A DNA stretch of 64,000 nt from Loxodes magnus (lineage: Eukaryota > Ciliophora > Karyorelictea > Loxodida > Loxodidae): NCBI GenBank assembly GCA_946699065.1, contig CAMPDV010000098.1, positions 124,001 through 188,000 on the forward strand. The letters run 5' to 3'. Position 1 is the stretch's first letter. Each line of letters starts with the position of its first letter. This document shows positions 1 to 13,588 of this stretch, piece by piece. The notes beneath the pieces are model-generated. The model was not told the DNA's origin. It ran no database searches and saw nothing but the letters and a program-made list of their open reading frames with translations. The position numbers and the translations under genes are program-made.

Positions 1-3000
1 CTAAATCCTTCAAAACTACATTCTTTCATTAATCAAATTTAATATTTTTTCATTCTCTTTTTATATATTTTCCTTTATTTCTATTATTTTTGCCGCTAGA
101 TTCAAACCTTAATTAATTGCCTTACATAGACTTAGATAAATTAAATACATTTCTTTTAAATCTAAATATTTTTAATTAATAGAAGCCTCAAGTAATTTCA
201 GTTCTAATTAATGAAATAATAATATTAGATATGATTGAAGAAATTTAAGTGATTTATACATATAAAAGGTATCTAAAATATAATGGTTTTATTATGTTTA
301 ATCTTAATATTTTAAACTAATACTCTATTCATTTTTATATAGCTTTTTAAAATTTTCTCATTATCCTTTGCTATTAAATGTATATTTCGCTAAGTAAATC
401 TAAAATTCATTTGTTTTTAATTTATTATATCTTAGAAAAGCGTTGGGATTTACGAAAATTTAACATAAAGAATATGGAAAAAAAGAGAAAAATAAAAATA
501 CTTTGGTATAAGGCAAAATAGAAATAAAAGATATCAATTAAGCAAATTGTAAAGCAGACTTTCAGAATTAAAATTATCCTTAATAAAAGTTCCTTAAGGT
601 AATTTAATATCAAAACATATCTGATATAAAACTTCAAAAGAATAAGCATCTAAAATTTTTAAAAACTTATATCAATAAAATTATTAATCTTAAATTTAGT
701 TTTTGATTAAGATATCTAAATATGAAATAAACAGCAAAAAGAAATAAAATAAAAAGAAATTAAATAAAAACATAAACTAAAAAGTTAGATTTTAATAATT
801 TTAAATAAAACCAAATATATATAATTATACTAAATATATAAATAAATAGAAAACTTTAAAAAGATATTAATTTTAAATTAAATTAAAAGTAAAAGATGAA
901 AAAAATCAATACAAATCAAATATAATAAATAGAGTTATAAGTTAATTAATAAAAAATTAAGAACATTTCGCAATTTGCACTGTTGTCCTTTATAAAACTA
1001 AAAGCTTAAAAAATAATTTATCGCAAAATATTTGAAAAAATAAAGATGATTAAATAATAATTTTTAACAAAAATAATAAAATGTAAAGAGATAGAAATAA
1101 TAAACTTACTTAGATTAAGAGTGAATCATACTGTTTTTCCTAAGAATTTTATTTTTAAGCAAATAATTTTAAAATATTTAAAATTTAATAAATTTAAAAC
1201 TGTCATATGTTCATATTTACATCTAAAACTTTAATTTCAAATCTTCAAATTGCTCTCTACTTTCCATAATTTTTCCTAATACTAGCCTATTTTATCGAAA
1301 TTTAACTTTATTCTTCTTTATTTAACTGACTTTAACGGTAGTTCAATGGTATTTTATTTAGATTGGTTTTCTTTTATCTAAAATTAAATAGCTATCTGAT
1401 TTAGATGGTTATATATAAAAACTATGAAATTAATTTCTATTAAACCTAAAACAGATTCAAATATAAATAATAAAAAAGTTAAAATAAGTCTAAAGCTTAG
1501 ATAATAAGAAATGGTAATAATTCCTTCTAAGATTTTAATATAGATTATGCATCTCATAGATAAAACTAATTATATATTAATACCATAGCATAATAAACTA
1601 ACTAGTTTTTAAATTAAAGTTTATAACTAATTTATTTTATAAACTATATAAGTATACAAATTATTTTTTAAATAGATATATATTCTTTAAGTTTTGTATA
1701 GTTTCGCTTATTTTAAATCGAATATACATTCTAAGATAAATTTATAAAGTTTTAATATAAGTATTCAAAATAATCAAGCTGATATGCTGTTTAGGAAAAT
1801 TTGAAATACTTTGCAGAATTTAATTTCAATATATATTTAATAAAGCAATAGCTTTTAAAATCGAAGAAAGAAACTAATGCTTTGAAAAGGAGAAAATAAA
1901 ATAAAAAAAGCAAGTTTAATAAAAAAATAATGCAAAGAAAGACAGCTATTATAATAAATATTCTAAGGTAATTTTTAATTTAAATACATAATAAAAAGGA
2001 TTTGCTGCTTTATATTTTTCTATTTATTAATAATTTTAAATTTAAAAAGTTTAAGAAAAGATTAAAAGATATAAAGTTGTTGTTATTTTAAAATTACAAG
2101 GATTAAATAAATAATAAATCCTAAAAAGTCTTTACTTCAAATAAAAATCCAATTAAATCTTAATATAAATTCTTCTTAAAACATAGCGTATAATTTATAC
2201 GAAGCCGTAGAAAAATAGAAATATAACTAATTATTCAGTCTAGATGCCTGAAAACTTAAATAATTAGTAAATTTATTATTTTTTTAATAAGTAGAATAGA
2301 TAAATAAATAAATAATAGCAAACTAAAAGAAAGCCTTTAAGGAATAAGATAAAATAATTTAAAAAGGTTAATTAGTTTTTTAGGAAAATCTATTAATATT
2401 TAAGATGTATTTAGTTATAATTTTATCTATAATTAATAAATTTTAGCTTTTATTATTTTAAATCTTAAAATTCCCTAAAATTCTAAACAGAGATAAATTA
2501 TTTCTTTATTTTTTATCTTAAATATAAAGAAAAATTCACTAAAATATTAAGAAAATAACTTTTATATTTAGAAAGTTAGAAATATAGTCTCAGATTTATG
2601 TATTTATAGCTTGCAATGCAAGATAATTAAATTTTATATAGTTTGAAAACCTTCAAATTTAGTTGCTTTAAGTTAAGATAAAATGAGAAAAACTTTATTA
2701 AGGTTATACCATTTAATAATAAATTTTATAGTGCTTTTAATTTTAAAATTTTAATAAGCCTTCGTTTAGTAATTTCATAATTAGGAATGTTAGTATTATA
2801 AAAATTGTTGGATTCACTGCCAATATATAAATTCCATAAAATGTATTAGAAATGAAACCTTTTAACTTAAATATTTCCAAAGCTTTTAATATAATGCTTA
2901 AATTATCTGAAGATTTATCTAAATTAATAAATTTTAAATTTATTATTTGTTCGCTACAATTTTTAATTTATTACACTTTTCTTTGAATTAATTTTTTTCT

Positions 3001-6000
3001 TAGTTTTAGTTAAAGCTTATTAACTAAAGTTTTATGGTAATATTTATTCCTATACAATTTATTAAATTTTAAAGTTTAAACTAATAATCTCATTTTAATA
3101 TTTTTCAATCACTTAAAAAATAAAGATTTGATATTTATTTTAATTTAAGCATTAAATTATTTAAATTATAATTAAACTAAGATAAGCTGATGTTTTGAAT
3201 ATATCTATTACATTTTTATGAATTTAGTTTCTAGCAAATTTAAAATATCACCTTTAATTTTTCTACCTTAGACATTTAGTTTATATTGCTTATATCACTA
3301 TTTATCTATATTTAATCATAAACAATTAAGTTATTTAAATGCATTCCTATGCATTTTCTAAATTCCTTTTACGTACTATATCCCATTTTATTTATCAGTC
3401 TATTTAACAACGACTGAAAATATAAGCTATTGTTATTTATTCTTTAAGATTTTTTAATTTAAATTAGATATAATTTAATCTTCCCTTTCTCTATACTCTT
3501 ATATACATTTATTTCCAGACATAGAATTTTAAAGTGTTTATAGTAAGTATAAATAGAAATTATACCCCTTTGTATCTTTATTAATTAAAAGCTCTCAATT
3601 TATAATGACTTTAAATAAGGATTTACATTATAAAATGAGATCTCTTACAATAATTTATAATATCATTATTTTAATTTACTAAGCTATTTTAATAAAATAC
3701 CTTATAGATAAGTTTATTATTCCAACTTATTCAAGAAGCTTAATTTACTAAAATTAATTGAGCTTCAACATCCTAAATTTAGATGAACTTTAGTTTTAGC
3801 ATAATATTTATTTATTTTCCTAATTAAAAAATAATTAATAAAAAAGATAATTTGATATACATTAAGATATTAAATGGGAGTAAAAAGAATGAAGAACTAT
3901 CCTATATATTAAATATAAGGTTTTAGTTATTCTTATTTAAATATTGTCAATCCTATTTTATCTAAATTAAGGGTTATTTAGACTATTTCTTTTAATTATT
4001 TTAATTTATAAATCTAAAAATATCAACCAAAAATTAATATATCATAGTAAGCTACTAACAATTTTACCCTTTGCTTATAGAATAGGGGCTTTATTTTATT
4101 GCTTTAGATATAAAAAGTGAAAGCTAAAATAATAAGTTTATTTATAATCTAAATAAATTAATAATTGAAGCCTAATATAATTAAACTTTAATTTTAGAAC
4201 GAAATTGCCAATCATATTCAGTCGTAGCTTTTTGTAAAAACATTAAGATTTTTTCTATAATTTTATATTCTTCATATGAACAATATCACACTTTTTTAAA
4301 TTATAATCACTATAAAAGCAAGTTAGTAGATAGTAAATATTATAATTATCTTTAATGTTTTTAGATATGAGGAAATATTAGTAAGCATCATCTATTAAAG
4401 CATACCTTTATGATAAACTAACTATTAAAAATAACTTTTTATTAAGATTCTTTTCAGATTATTTAAACTATTTTCATGCATTTTAAAATAAGATTTTTAA
4501 AATGAACTAAATTAAATAAAAAATCTATCTCTGAGATATTTTAAATATAGGTATAATTAAATTAAAATCATATATAATAAAATTTTATAAGTTTATTCTA
4601 AATTTAAGTGAAATGCATTTCGAGCGAGATATTTTATATATGTTTGTTAGAGGAAGTTAGAAACAAACTATTTTAAATTGAAAAGACACTTAATTAAGTT
4701 ATAATAAATCTTAAAATCTGGAAAAGCTTTTTTAAAATTAGATAATAAGATAATATTCTTAACTTTAAATTTATTTTAGGATATTAATCTATCGACATAA
4801 GAAAGAAAACTTCAACACAAATCTCAAAGGATTTTTTTTCTATCCAAAATAGCGAAAATTGAATTTTATATATGAATTTTAATATAAAAAATAGTTAATT
4901 TTACTTAAGACAAATCATAATATTCTTAAATAAAATATAAACATTTATTTTAATAATCTTCTAATATATCAATACTCTTTATTAAACTTTTTAAATACTA
5001 ACATCTTTAATTAAGCATCAATTTCACTTTAATTTTCAAATAAGTTCGAAGATAGATAAGCAAAATAATTATAATTTTCCTTAATTGTGAGCTTTCTTTT
5101 CACTTTAAATTAAAAATCTATTTAGCTATGCTTTTGCTAGTATATTAAAATGTATAAAGTTCAAATAAAGGTATTCTTTTTCTTAAAAATAAACAAAGTT
5201 AATATACAAATTTATAAAGAAAAAACAAATTTAATTATATTTTTTTAATTACATATTTCATTTTATTTTTTTTTAAATATAAGAAACAATAAATTTTATA
5301 ATTTGCTGCTATTCATATCAAAAAATATATATAAAAATTTAAGAAACTTATGTTTACAATGCTTTTGCTAAGGTGGCGGCAATTTTAAAAATTTTCAAAT
5401 CAAGTAAATCCTAAGATGTTTATTTATTAATTTAAAATAAAGATCATTGAGAGAATTTGATAATTTATTTGTCCTCAATTTATTAGACTTACAGTGTGGT
5501 GTAAAAGAGCTTTAGCTAAATTAATTATATGACAATTTATGGAATTCATTAATTATAAGAGTGAAAATTATAAACTTTAATAAGCTATTATATATTGCAG
5601 GTTTGAAACAATACATAAAATCATTAATTTTTTTATTCACTTTCTTCTTGGCTTAATTTCTTACCTTCCTTTTTCTATTTCTTTGAATTAAACGAATGGT
5701 AAAATTTTTAAGGGCATGCTCTGCTTTTTAATATCTCAAGTTGACTAAAATTTGATTTTTGTTATATTCAGGGAAAGAAATAATACAACTCATGGACAAT
5801 TATCTTTATAGTTTCATAATTTTTGTAATTTCGATCTTTACATGTTCAAAGGGAGCTAATTAATAGGCTTAAAAATTTTAATTCTCTTCTCTAGCACTTC
5901 CCTTTAATTGAAACTACTATTTATAAAAATTGTTTTTGTTGTTTAATAGATTCACAACAATATTCTTATTACATCAATTACCATAATCAACTTTCAATAT

Positions 6001-9000
6001 GCAAATTCCCTACCCTATTACACTCCACTTAAGTATATCTTCTTCTTTAACTCTTTACTAATTATATAACCTAAATAGAACCTTCCACTTTAGAATTTGA
6101 TATAAATGTATTAATAAAGTATTTATATATTAACCTTAGTATTTTACTCTAAATTTAAGCTGAAATAAACTTCAAATTAAATATATAGATCTTAATTAAA
6201 ACTTAGCTTATCTTAGCTCTTAAAGATATTAAGTTTATGACTACTAAGCATCTTTCTTAGAAGTATTTTAATTTTATATTCTAATGATATCCACTTAAAT
6301 TATTTCAGTAGTATAAATATTATAAGCTGATTGAGTATACTTTAGTAAATTAGAAGGCATTCTTAAGAAGATAAATTGGTAAATTTTAAAATATTTAAGT
6401 TAAAAGCTTGAATACTTTGATATAAAGAGATAGCTTTATAAAGAAGCAAACTAAGAAAGAGGAATGTAAACTATTAAACTTAATCAAAAAGTATAATTAA
6501 ATGTATTTCTTAATTAGAACATTAAATTAGGCTTTCACTATATTAAATAATTAAAATTCTTAAAAAATAATTTAATAAATATATAGAGAGTAAGATAAAT
6601 TGAAACAGAGAAAGCTTATTTATTTCTAAAATCTCATATTAATAGCTTTTATAATTATATAAATAAAAATTATATAATTTACTCATTATTTTAAATCTAA
6701 ATTTACTCAATTTAGCTTTTATTTATTTACTTTTTTATATAAAAGAAATATCCAATAATTAAGGGAAATGCATTTTCAATTAACTTAAAAAAGCTATTTA
6801 TCAGTTTTTATTTTTCTTCCAAGCAAAGAATTAAAGAAAATTTTTCTTTCATATTTGTGAATTTAAGAATTTTTTACCTATACAGCAACTAAAACCTCAA
6901 TTAAAAAAAATATTACAATAAGGTTATCAAAAGCAAAATTAATGAGTACACTTCACTTATGCAAATTTTGCTTTAGAAATAAGAGATAATAATTTAATTT
7001 ATTTGGAAATCCAAAATTGTTAAATCTAAAAGTTAGAGAAATTGCTAGAATGTTTTATTGGTACTAATTAATAAAATAAGTAATAAATTAAGATGCTGCT
7101 TAAAGCCAGCTAATATTAATAAGAATATTTAAATTTGTTAGGATAAAATGAGATTTAGTAATAAAATTCTTACATGACATCTATTATGCTAAATTAAATA
7201 ACTATTTGCTAAAGAAGAAAGGTTGCTATGATTTTCATTAAACTAACTTAATGAAATAAAATAATTTGCTTTTAGCTTATAAAAGATAAGCTTTTATATT
7301 TTAAAAGATTTTTGCTTATTTTTGAATATAGCCATTTTCTTGAGGAAATATAGTTGTAATAAATAGCTATATCTATAAACAAATTCAAAGTTCCCTTATT
7401 TCTCCTTTATGTATTTCATGAATAATTGTTTCTATTAGACTGTCTACTGTTATTTAGATTTCAAATGATATACTTTTCTAAATAATTTAGATATTATATA
7501 TATGAGTATATTATAAGAGAAAGGTAGTTTCAATTAATATTTAATATACTTAAATGATTATTAAAGAAATTTAAAATATTAAACTGTTTGATATTTATAT
7601 GGAAAGATAAAGTAGTATTAAAGTTGGTTTATATATCTTAAATATTTATCTAAAATTTTATTTTTAAAAGAAATAATAAAAGATAAAAGGAAATTATAGT
7701 TTAGATATTTTTAATGTAAGCCATTTGCTTAAAGGCAAGAATTTAAGTATTAGAATAACGCTAGATTATCATCATTGTCTTATGGAATATTTTAAAAAAG
7801 TAAAGTTGATTGTGAAATTCTTTAAGATCCTTATAAATAAACTTCCAAATAAATAATTTTTGGTCATTAGATTTAAATGAAGGGTTAATTAAACTTAAAA
7901 TAAATCTATCTGGTTTGAATGTTCTAGATTTAAGAAAAATTATATTCTTTAAATATTTTATGATAAAACTTAATTTGATTCATTTAGCCTTTAATTTTTA
8001 TTAATTTTTTTTAGAGAAAAAAAAATTTTTGCAAAATATAAAAATTATTTGTATTATAATTAATTTTTTAAACTTAAAACACTAATTAAAAACAATAAAA
8101 TTCACCAATTTAAATCTAAATAAAGTTACTTCTATATAATTTCTTTAATTTTTTCAATTTTTTATTATTTTTAATATTTTTCCTTAGGTTTTAGCTTTTC
8201 AAGAGATTAAATTTTTTTTTAATTTTAACATTATTTTTCATTAATTTATAGTCCTAGTTTTATAATTTTAAGTTTATTTTTTATTCTTTTATTTTTTATT
8301 ATAATTATGTAATTATTGTTGAGTTATTAAATTGATTTCCTTAATATAATAATTATTAATTTAAAAATTTTAGTTTCATATAAATAATTTTATTTTAAAG
8401 TTTATTTTTTTCCATTACTTTTTTTAATTAATTTTAGTTATTTTTTCTGAATTATTCCAGATGTAATTGCTTTTATCAAAAAGTTACAATGAAGTATAAA
8501 TTGTAAAAATAGCTCAATTAATTTGTGATTAAGCTTTATCAAATCTACTTTTATAAAATTTTCCCTTTTCTTCAAAATTATTTTAATTATATTTCCTACA
8601 ATTTTATTATTAAACTTTTAAATCTCCATTTGTTTCTTTTTTAAGGTTAAAAAGATAAAAAAAATTAAGCTTATTTATTTTTTAGATAAACTGTAAAAGG
8701 AATTATTTTAAATTTTTCTTAGGATTAAAAAGGATTTGATTTAAATTTAAATTTAAATAATATTAATATATAATAAAATAAATTTAAAGCTAAATAGATA
8801 ACTATAATATAGTAATCAGTTGATTAATTATAAACTATTGCTAATTTAATTTTTAAACCTACTTTTATAATTTTGATATTAGTATGATTTATTTAAATAT
8901 ATATAGTTATTGATTAAGAGGAAAATATTTATTTAGTAAGACATTGAATATATTAATGAACTTAATCCACTTATAAAATATAAGCATTATATTTATTTAT

Positions 9001-9642
9001 GAAATAAAGCTATAATACATCTAATTAAAATTTAATAAATACATTAATTGATTATCACTCTCTAATAACTTTTAAACTAATAAATCTAAATTCCATGCTT
9101 ATTTTTAAATTTGAAGAGACTAGTTAAATTTGCCATTTTCAAATAAAAAAGGTGAAATTAATTTTATTCTATAGGAATTAAGTAATAATAATGATAAAAC
9201 TAAATATTAAATAGATTATGAAAGGATTTAATAATTTAAATAAGGAAATATTTTAAACTTTTAAGCTTATTTATTTTAAATAAATCTTATAATTAAATAA
9301 TTACTTAAGCTTTAATAATTTATACCTAGTAAATTCAATTAATAGGGAAATTTGTTTATGTGTTATAACTTATTAAAGCAAGTTAGGAAAATATTAGAGG
9401 AAAAATATTAAATAATTATCTAATTTATCCTCAGTCTTTTTTCACGTAAATTTGAAAGCAAATATTTCAAACTATAATAAAGACCATAAAATGATTATAA
9501 ATCTAACTAAGCAAAACATAAAAAATAAAAAATAGATTCCTAACTCAATTTTGAGTATTGTAAACTTCAAGAAGATATAAATGAAAATTTGAATTGGAAA
9601 AATAGCAAAAATAATAGAGTAAACTCGCGGAAAATAAATTTA

Positions 9643-9695
9643 AAACTTAAGAGCATGATTTATTTTTTGATTTTATAAGCACTGCTCTTAAGTTT
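9643..9695. repeat. Short inverted repeat (13-bp arms)
   Basis: AAACTTAAGAGCA at 9,643-9,655 is the exact reverse complement of TGCTCTTAAGTTT at 9,683-9,695, with a 27-nt AT-rich loop between. It could be a hairpin or the footprint of a small element. No flanking gene is recognisable. Confidence 0.6.
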
Positions 9696-10234
9696 ATTCA
9701 GAATACTATAAAATAAAAAAAGAATAAAAAAACCTTAATTTAAAAATTAGCAGAATGACTAATAGCAATAAAAATATCAAAATATTTAAAGAAGCAAACA
9801 TTTGAAGTGAGTAAAGATTATAAAAAAATAAAAATTCGAAGTGTAGTACAACAAAGAAAAAGAGAATATCTTTATTACTTAAAATAAAATCGAATAATTT
9901 TTAAGTGGAGAGAGCAAAGTTAGCAAATCAATGCAACTTAATATCGAAGAAAAAATAGTTTAGGAATAAAAGAAACTAAAGTGAAGAAAATATTCAGTTT
10001 TATTGTCTGTCTATTTTCTTTTAAATTCCTGAAAATTTCAAATTTCTCTTCAAATTAAAAATTTAGATTCAAGTTAATGAATTTAAAATGAAGCTAATAT
10101 CTTTTAGAAATAAAGAAAAGTTTTGCTTAATGTTTAATCATCTTTTGAAAATAGTAAAATTATAAAGATTTTAAATGGTCTTACGATTTACTATGATTTA
10201 AAAGCTTTCTAGATAAAATAATTATGAAATTAAT

Positions 10235-10264
10235 TTAAATTAAATTAAATTAAATTAAATTAAA
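10235..10264. repeat. TTAAA pentanucleotide microsatellite
   Basis: Six consecutive TTAAA units lie in AT-rich intergenic DNA. There is no gene context, and the unit lacks the G-run expected of a ciliate telomere repeat, so it is taken as a simple microsatellite. Confidence 0.9.
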
Positions 10265-11644
10265 AATTTCTTAATGGTTCATTAATTTTCACCAATAAAT
10301 ATTAGTAGCTAAAATAAGCATCTTCTAATTTTCCTAAGTACTTAAGCCTTTATTATACCATATTTCATTTAAAATTAAATAAGTCTTCAGCCTTTTTAAA
10401 AATTAGAAGTTTCTATTTATTTATTAAATTTTAAGCTTTGAGATTAAAATGTTAAATAGCCATATGATAAAAAAAATTTAGTTTATAAATCTTCTTGATA
10501 AATTAATTCAAATTTTATAAATAAAAAGCAAACTTTTCTTTAGTTTAATAGTAACTCTTCAAGTTGAGAACTTATTATTCTTACATAATTTAAAAATTAA
10601 AATTAAACAAATAAAGTTTACTTAAGCTAAGATTATAAAATAGTCACTAAAGTTTACTTAATAGTTCTTATCTTTTATTCTATAATGAAAACTTTAATAA
10701 ACATTATAGCCAAAAAGCCTTTCTCGGCAAATAAATTTAAAAATGGGTAAAATAAATAAATTTTTATTTTAAATTGACTATAAAACATTTTTGCATGCAT
10801 TTAATTATAAAACTATTAGTCAACTTGCAGATGAATAAATAACCAATAAAGACTTATTTATTTATTTAAAAATAAAGGTTTTAACTATTTTGATTTTTGT
10901 TTTTAAATTTCAGAAATTTTAATTTTTAAAATAATGAAACAACTACTAAAAATAATATAAGCAGACCTTATGTAAATTTTATAATTAAAATAAGCATAAC
11001 TTTAAAATAGTTTAGAGTTATTAAAAATAATTTAAAGTACTAAAGAATTTATTATTACTAGTTCCTTTAATAAATTTTTTTATAATTAATCACTTAACTA
11101 AATTAAAATAATTCTTGAAGTTAATTATCAAATTATCTCAATTATATAAAGTATTATTTTGGAGATATACTTTTTCTTTATAAATTATATTAATTTATTA
11201 ACTAAAATTATTTTAATTTTATTAATAATTTTCTTTTTAGAGATTATTACGCTTATTTATATAAACTTCGTGTTTTTATAATTTTATATCTAATCAGTGC
11301 TATATTTAATTTATTTAGCTAAAATTAACTGTAATCAATCATAACCTTATTATTTTATAGCTTTCTATTTTCTCTATTAAAATAGCATCACTTGTTGAAA
11401 TTATTTTAAAATACCTACTTGATTTTTATGAAAAGCAAAAGCTTGTTGTTAGGATTTAAAATTAAATTATCTAATTCGCATAAAAAAACATTTTCCTATA
11501 AATAGACAAGATAAATAAAAATGACTAATCCAGATAATTATTATATGATACCTTTCATTAAAATTTTATTATTTACTGATATTAACAGTAATTCTACTTT
11601 TTATTAATGGCTAATTATTAACTTTTATTTTTTTGAGATATCTA

Positions 11645-11990
11645 TGTTCTAACCTGATATTACCTGACGGTCTCTCAATAGATAAGTTAGTTTTTTTCCA
11701 AGCAAGAATCAACATGAGTAATTATTTATATACTCCATAATCATATACTTAAAGCACCTACCAAGTTCTTATGTTTACCTTCTAAATCTTGTATGTAGCA
11801 GGAACTTTTCTAATGTAGAAGTACATTTAGACAAATAAAAATATCGCTACCTTACCTCTTTTGATTATTTGACTTTATCTTTTCGGCAAATATTTACTGA
11901 GAACTTACTACTAACTTTTTCTTTATATTATCCAACTAAGTTATTTATAACATAGAAGTGATAATTAAGCTTTCGAAAATAAAACACATA
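11645..11990 (+). other. Coding-like GC-elevated leader, unidentified
   Basis: Composition rises clearly above the flanks from about 11,640. A frame with codons starting at 11,663 gives a varied, protein-like reading (beginning PDGLSIDKLVFFQARIN) with a hydrophobic middle, passing one TGA near 11,864 that would be Trp. This is a different frame from the reading at 12,084-12,776. It may be a leader or upstream ORF of the same unit, or a decayed fragment. I do not recognise it. Confidence 0.3.
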
Positions 11991-12083
11991 CTAATACCAA
12001 TATCGGAGGAGAAGCCGAGGAAGTAAACAAAGTCCGTCTTACATAAAGAGTCCTCAAATTTTAATTCCTCTGGCTAGTTGAGC

Positions 12084-12776
12084 ATGGAATATCTCATTAA
12101 GGAAGTACCAAATCTCTAGGAAGAGGTAAAAAACTCAGAAAGAAGAACTTGAAGCTAGCTGAGCAATTCTAGCATGGGTTACGAGATAATTATACTTCAT
12201 AATGGAAAATAAAGAGAGGAATTTGGATACTCTACGGAAATATTAACAAGATCAGTTTAGTTAGTCAAATTCCTAGTTGTAGAGAATTCAAGATTAAAGC
12301 TATTAGATTGAAAATCTATTATAAAGCTAGAAAAACCTCCAAATTCAGCAGATCCTAATAAAATAAGACACAAATTCGAATAAGATGGAGATAGAAAAGA
12401 CTGCATTAATAACTAAGAAAGAAAAACTGAGTAAGGACATTTTGCAACCATTACAAAACTTAACTAAATCTATTTAAGAATTCTAGCAAATTTAAAAAGG
12501 TTGTAAAATGATCGTGGAGCAGCAAATAGAATATCAAATAAAAAAGAACAATAATTAAATTTGATGTAGAGAGAATGGAGAAGTCTTCAGAATGAAAAAA
12601 ATCTTAAACCAGAAGAACTTAGGACTACAGTTGAAACAAGTTACGGTGGTAGAAGAGAAGCTCGAAAGACAAGGCTCACGAGTGATAGAACTCTTAAAAA
12701 GCTAGGCGATCAAACTTCAAAACATTTACTTATTGGTGATCTGTCAGACTCCACAAATAATTTTAATAACAATAAT
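12084..12776 (+). CDS. Unrecognised hydrophilic protein, possible retroelement ORF
   Basis: With TAA/TAG as Gln and TGA as Trp, one frame stays coherent across this GC-elevated island and gives a highly charged, Gln/Glu/Lys/Arg-rich product of about 230 residues. The ATG at 12,084 (MEYLIKEVPNLQEEV) is the first convincing in-frame start, although the frame reads acceptably upstream to about 11,997. The N-terminal part has a short heptad-like Leu/Glu pattern. The C-terminal part is basic (GGRREARKTRLTSDRTLKK) and then runs into an Asn-rich, AT-rich tail where the island ends. Two in-frame TGA codons, in RRTWSQ and LLDWKS, would be Trp. The composition resembles the gag-like fragments elsewhere in the window, but I see no CCHC zinc knuckle, so the link is a guess. 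The end is set by the composition change, not by a clear stop. Confidence 0.4.
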
Positions 12777-13588
12777 TTAATTAATTATATGTATACATAT
12801 TAAATATATTCTATAAATTCTGCATATTATATACTATTTTTTTTTAAATTTAATAGATCATTTACTAATAATTTTTTCTATATATTCAAATACATTTTAT
12901 TTAGATAAAATATTTTTAGCTAGAAACTATAAAAATCCATTAAAACATAAATTGTTTTTTTATTTAAAAATTCAAATACTTTATTTAATTATAAAAGTCT
13001 ATAAAATAAATTCATAATAACGGAAATTTTAATAATTTTTCTGAAAAGAGAATTTAATTTAAAAATTAATATCTTAACCAAAGATACTAATACTCTTCCA
13101 TATCTTTCATATTCTTAAAAAATGCACTTCTCTTAACATTAGGATTTTAATTGTGAATCTTATTTCTTTCTTTTCTCTTTTCTTTATTTGTTTTGTTTGC
13201 ATATATGAATATTATTTTATAATAATCTAACTACCATATAAAGTTATATAACTTTCTAGTTTTAACTTCCATTTCTAAATAACCTATATTAAAATTAAAT
13301 TTACAATTTAGTCACTATAGAAGCTATTATGTTCATTGATTCTTAAGAATTTTATAAAAAGTATATAATCCAAATTTTTTTTGTAAGTTATTTTGTTTTC
13401 TAAAATATTTTACCTTAATAAACAATTCTAAAATAAAGATTTAATTTCTTATTATTACTTTAAATTATGATTTAAATAAAAATAAGTTTAATTATTATAA
13501 ATATATACTTAAACTTTAGAAATTAAAAAGAGATAATAAGTAAAAATTAATTGATAAATATAAAAATTAATGTATTTCAACTTTCTTT
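12777..13588. other. AT-rich intergenic DNA
   Basis: This stretch separates the coding-like island from the 3' end of the minus-strand giant gene. Nothing recognisable was seen. The first bases below 13,589 are the presumed 3' untranslated region of the gene; they do not resemble the 3' flank of the other giant-gene copy. Confidence 0.6.

Larger units (their letters stand above)
1..11640. other. Gene-poor AT-rich DNA
   Basis: No gene can be supported here. Composition is extremely AT-rich, with T-rich stretches (for example around 8,000-8,680) and a purine-rich stretch (about 9,430-10,000). The open frames seen, such as a minus-strand one at 425-649, encode only Leu/Ile/Phe/Lys-rich strings expected from AT-rich noise. 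The code inferred for this organism has no dedicated stop codon, so open frames carry little weight and a decayed or very AT-rich gene could be missed. The purine-rich stretch gives a Lys/Asn/Gln-rich reading at about 9,760-10,200 that I could not judge. Confidence 0.6.

Noticed and set aside
425..649. Minus-strand open frame of 74 codons
   Set aside because: Leu/Ile/Phe-rich reading typical of AT-rich noise; no motif, no composition change.
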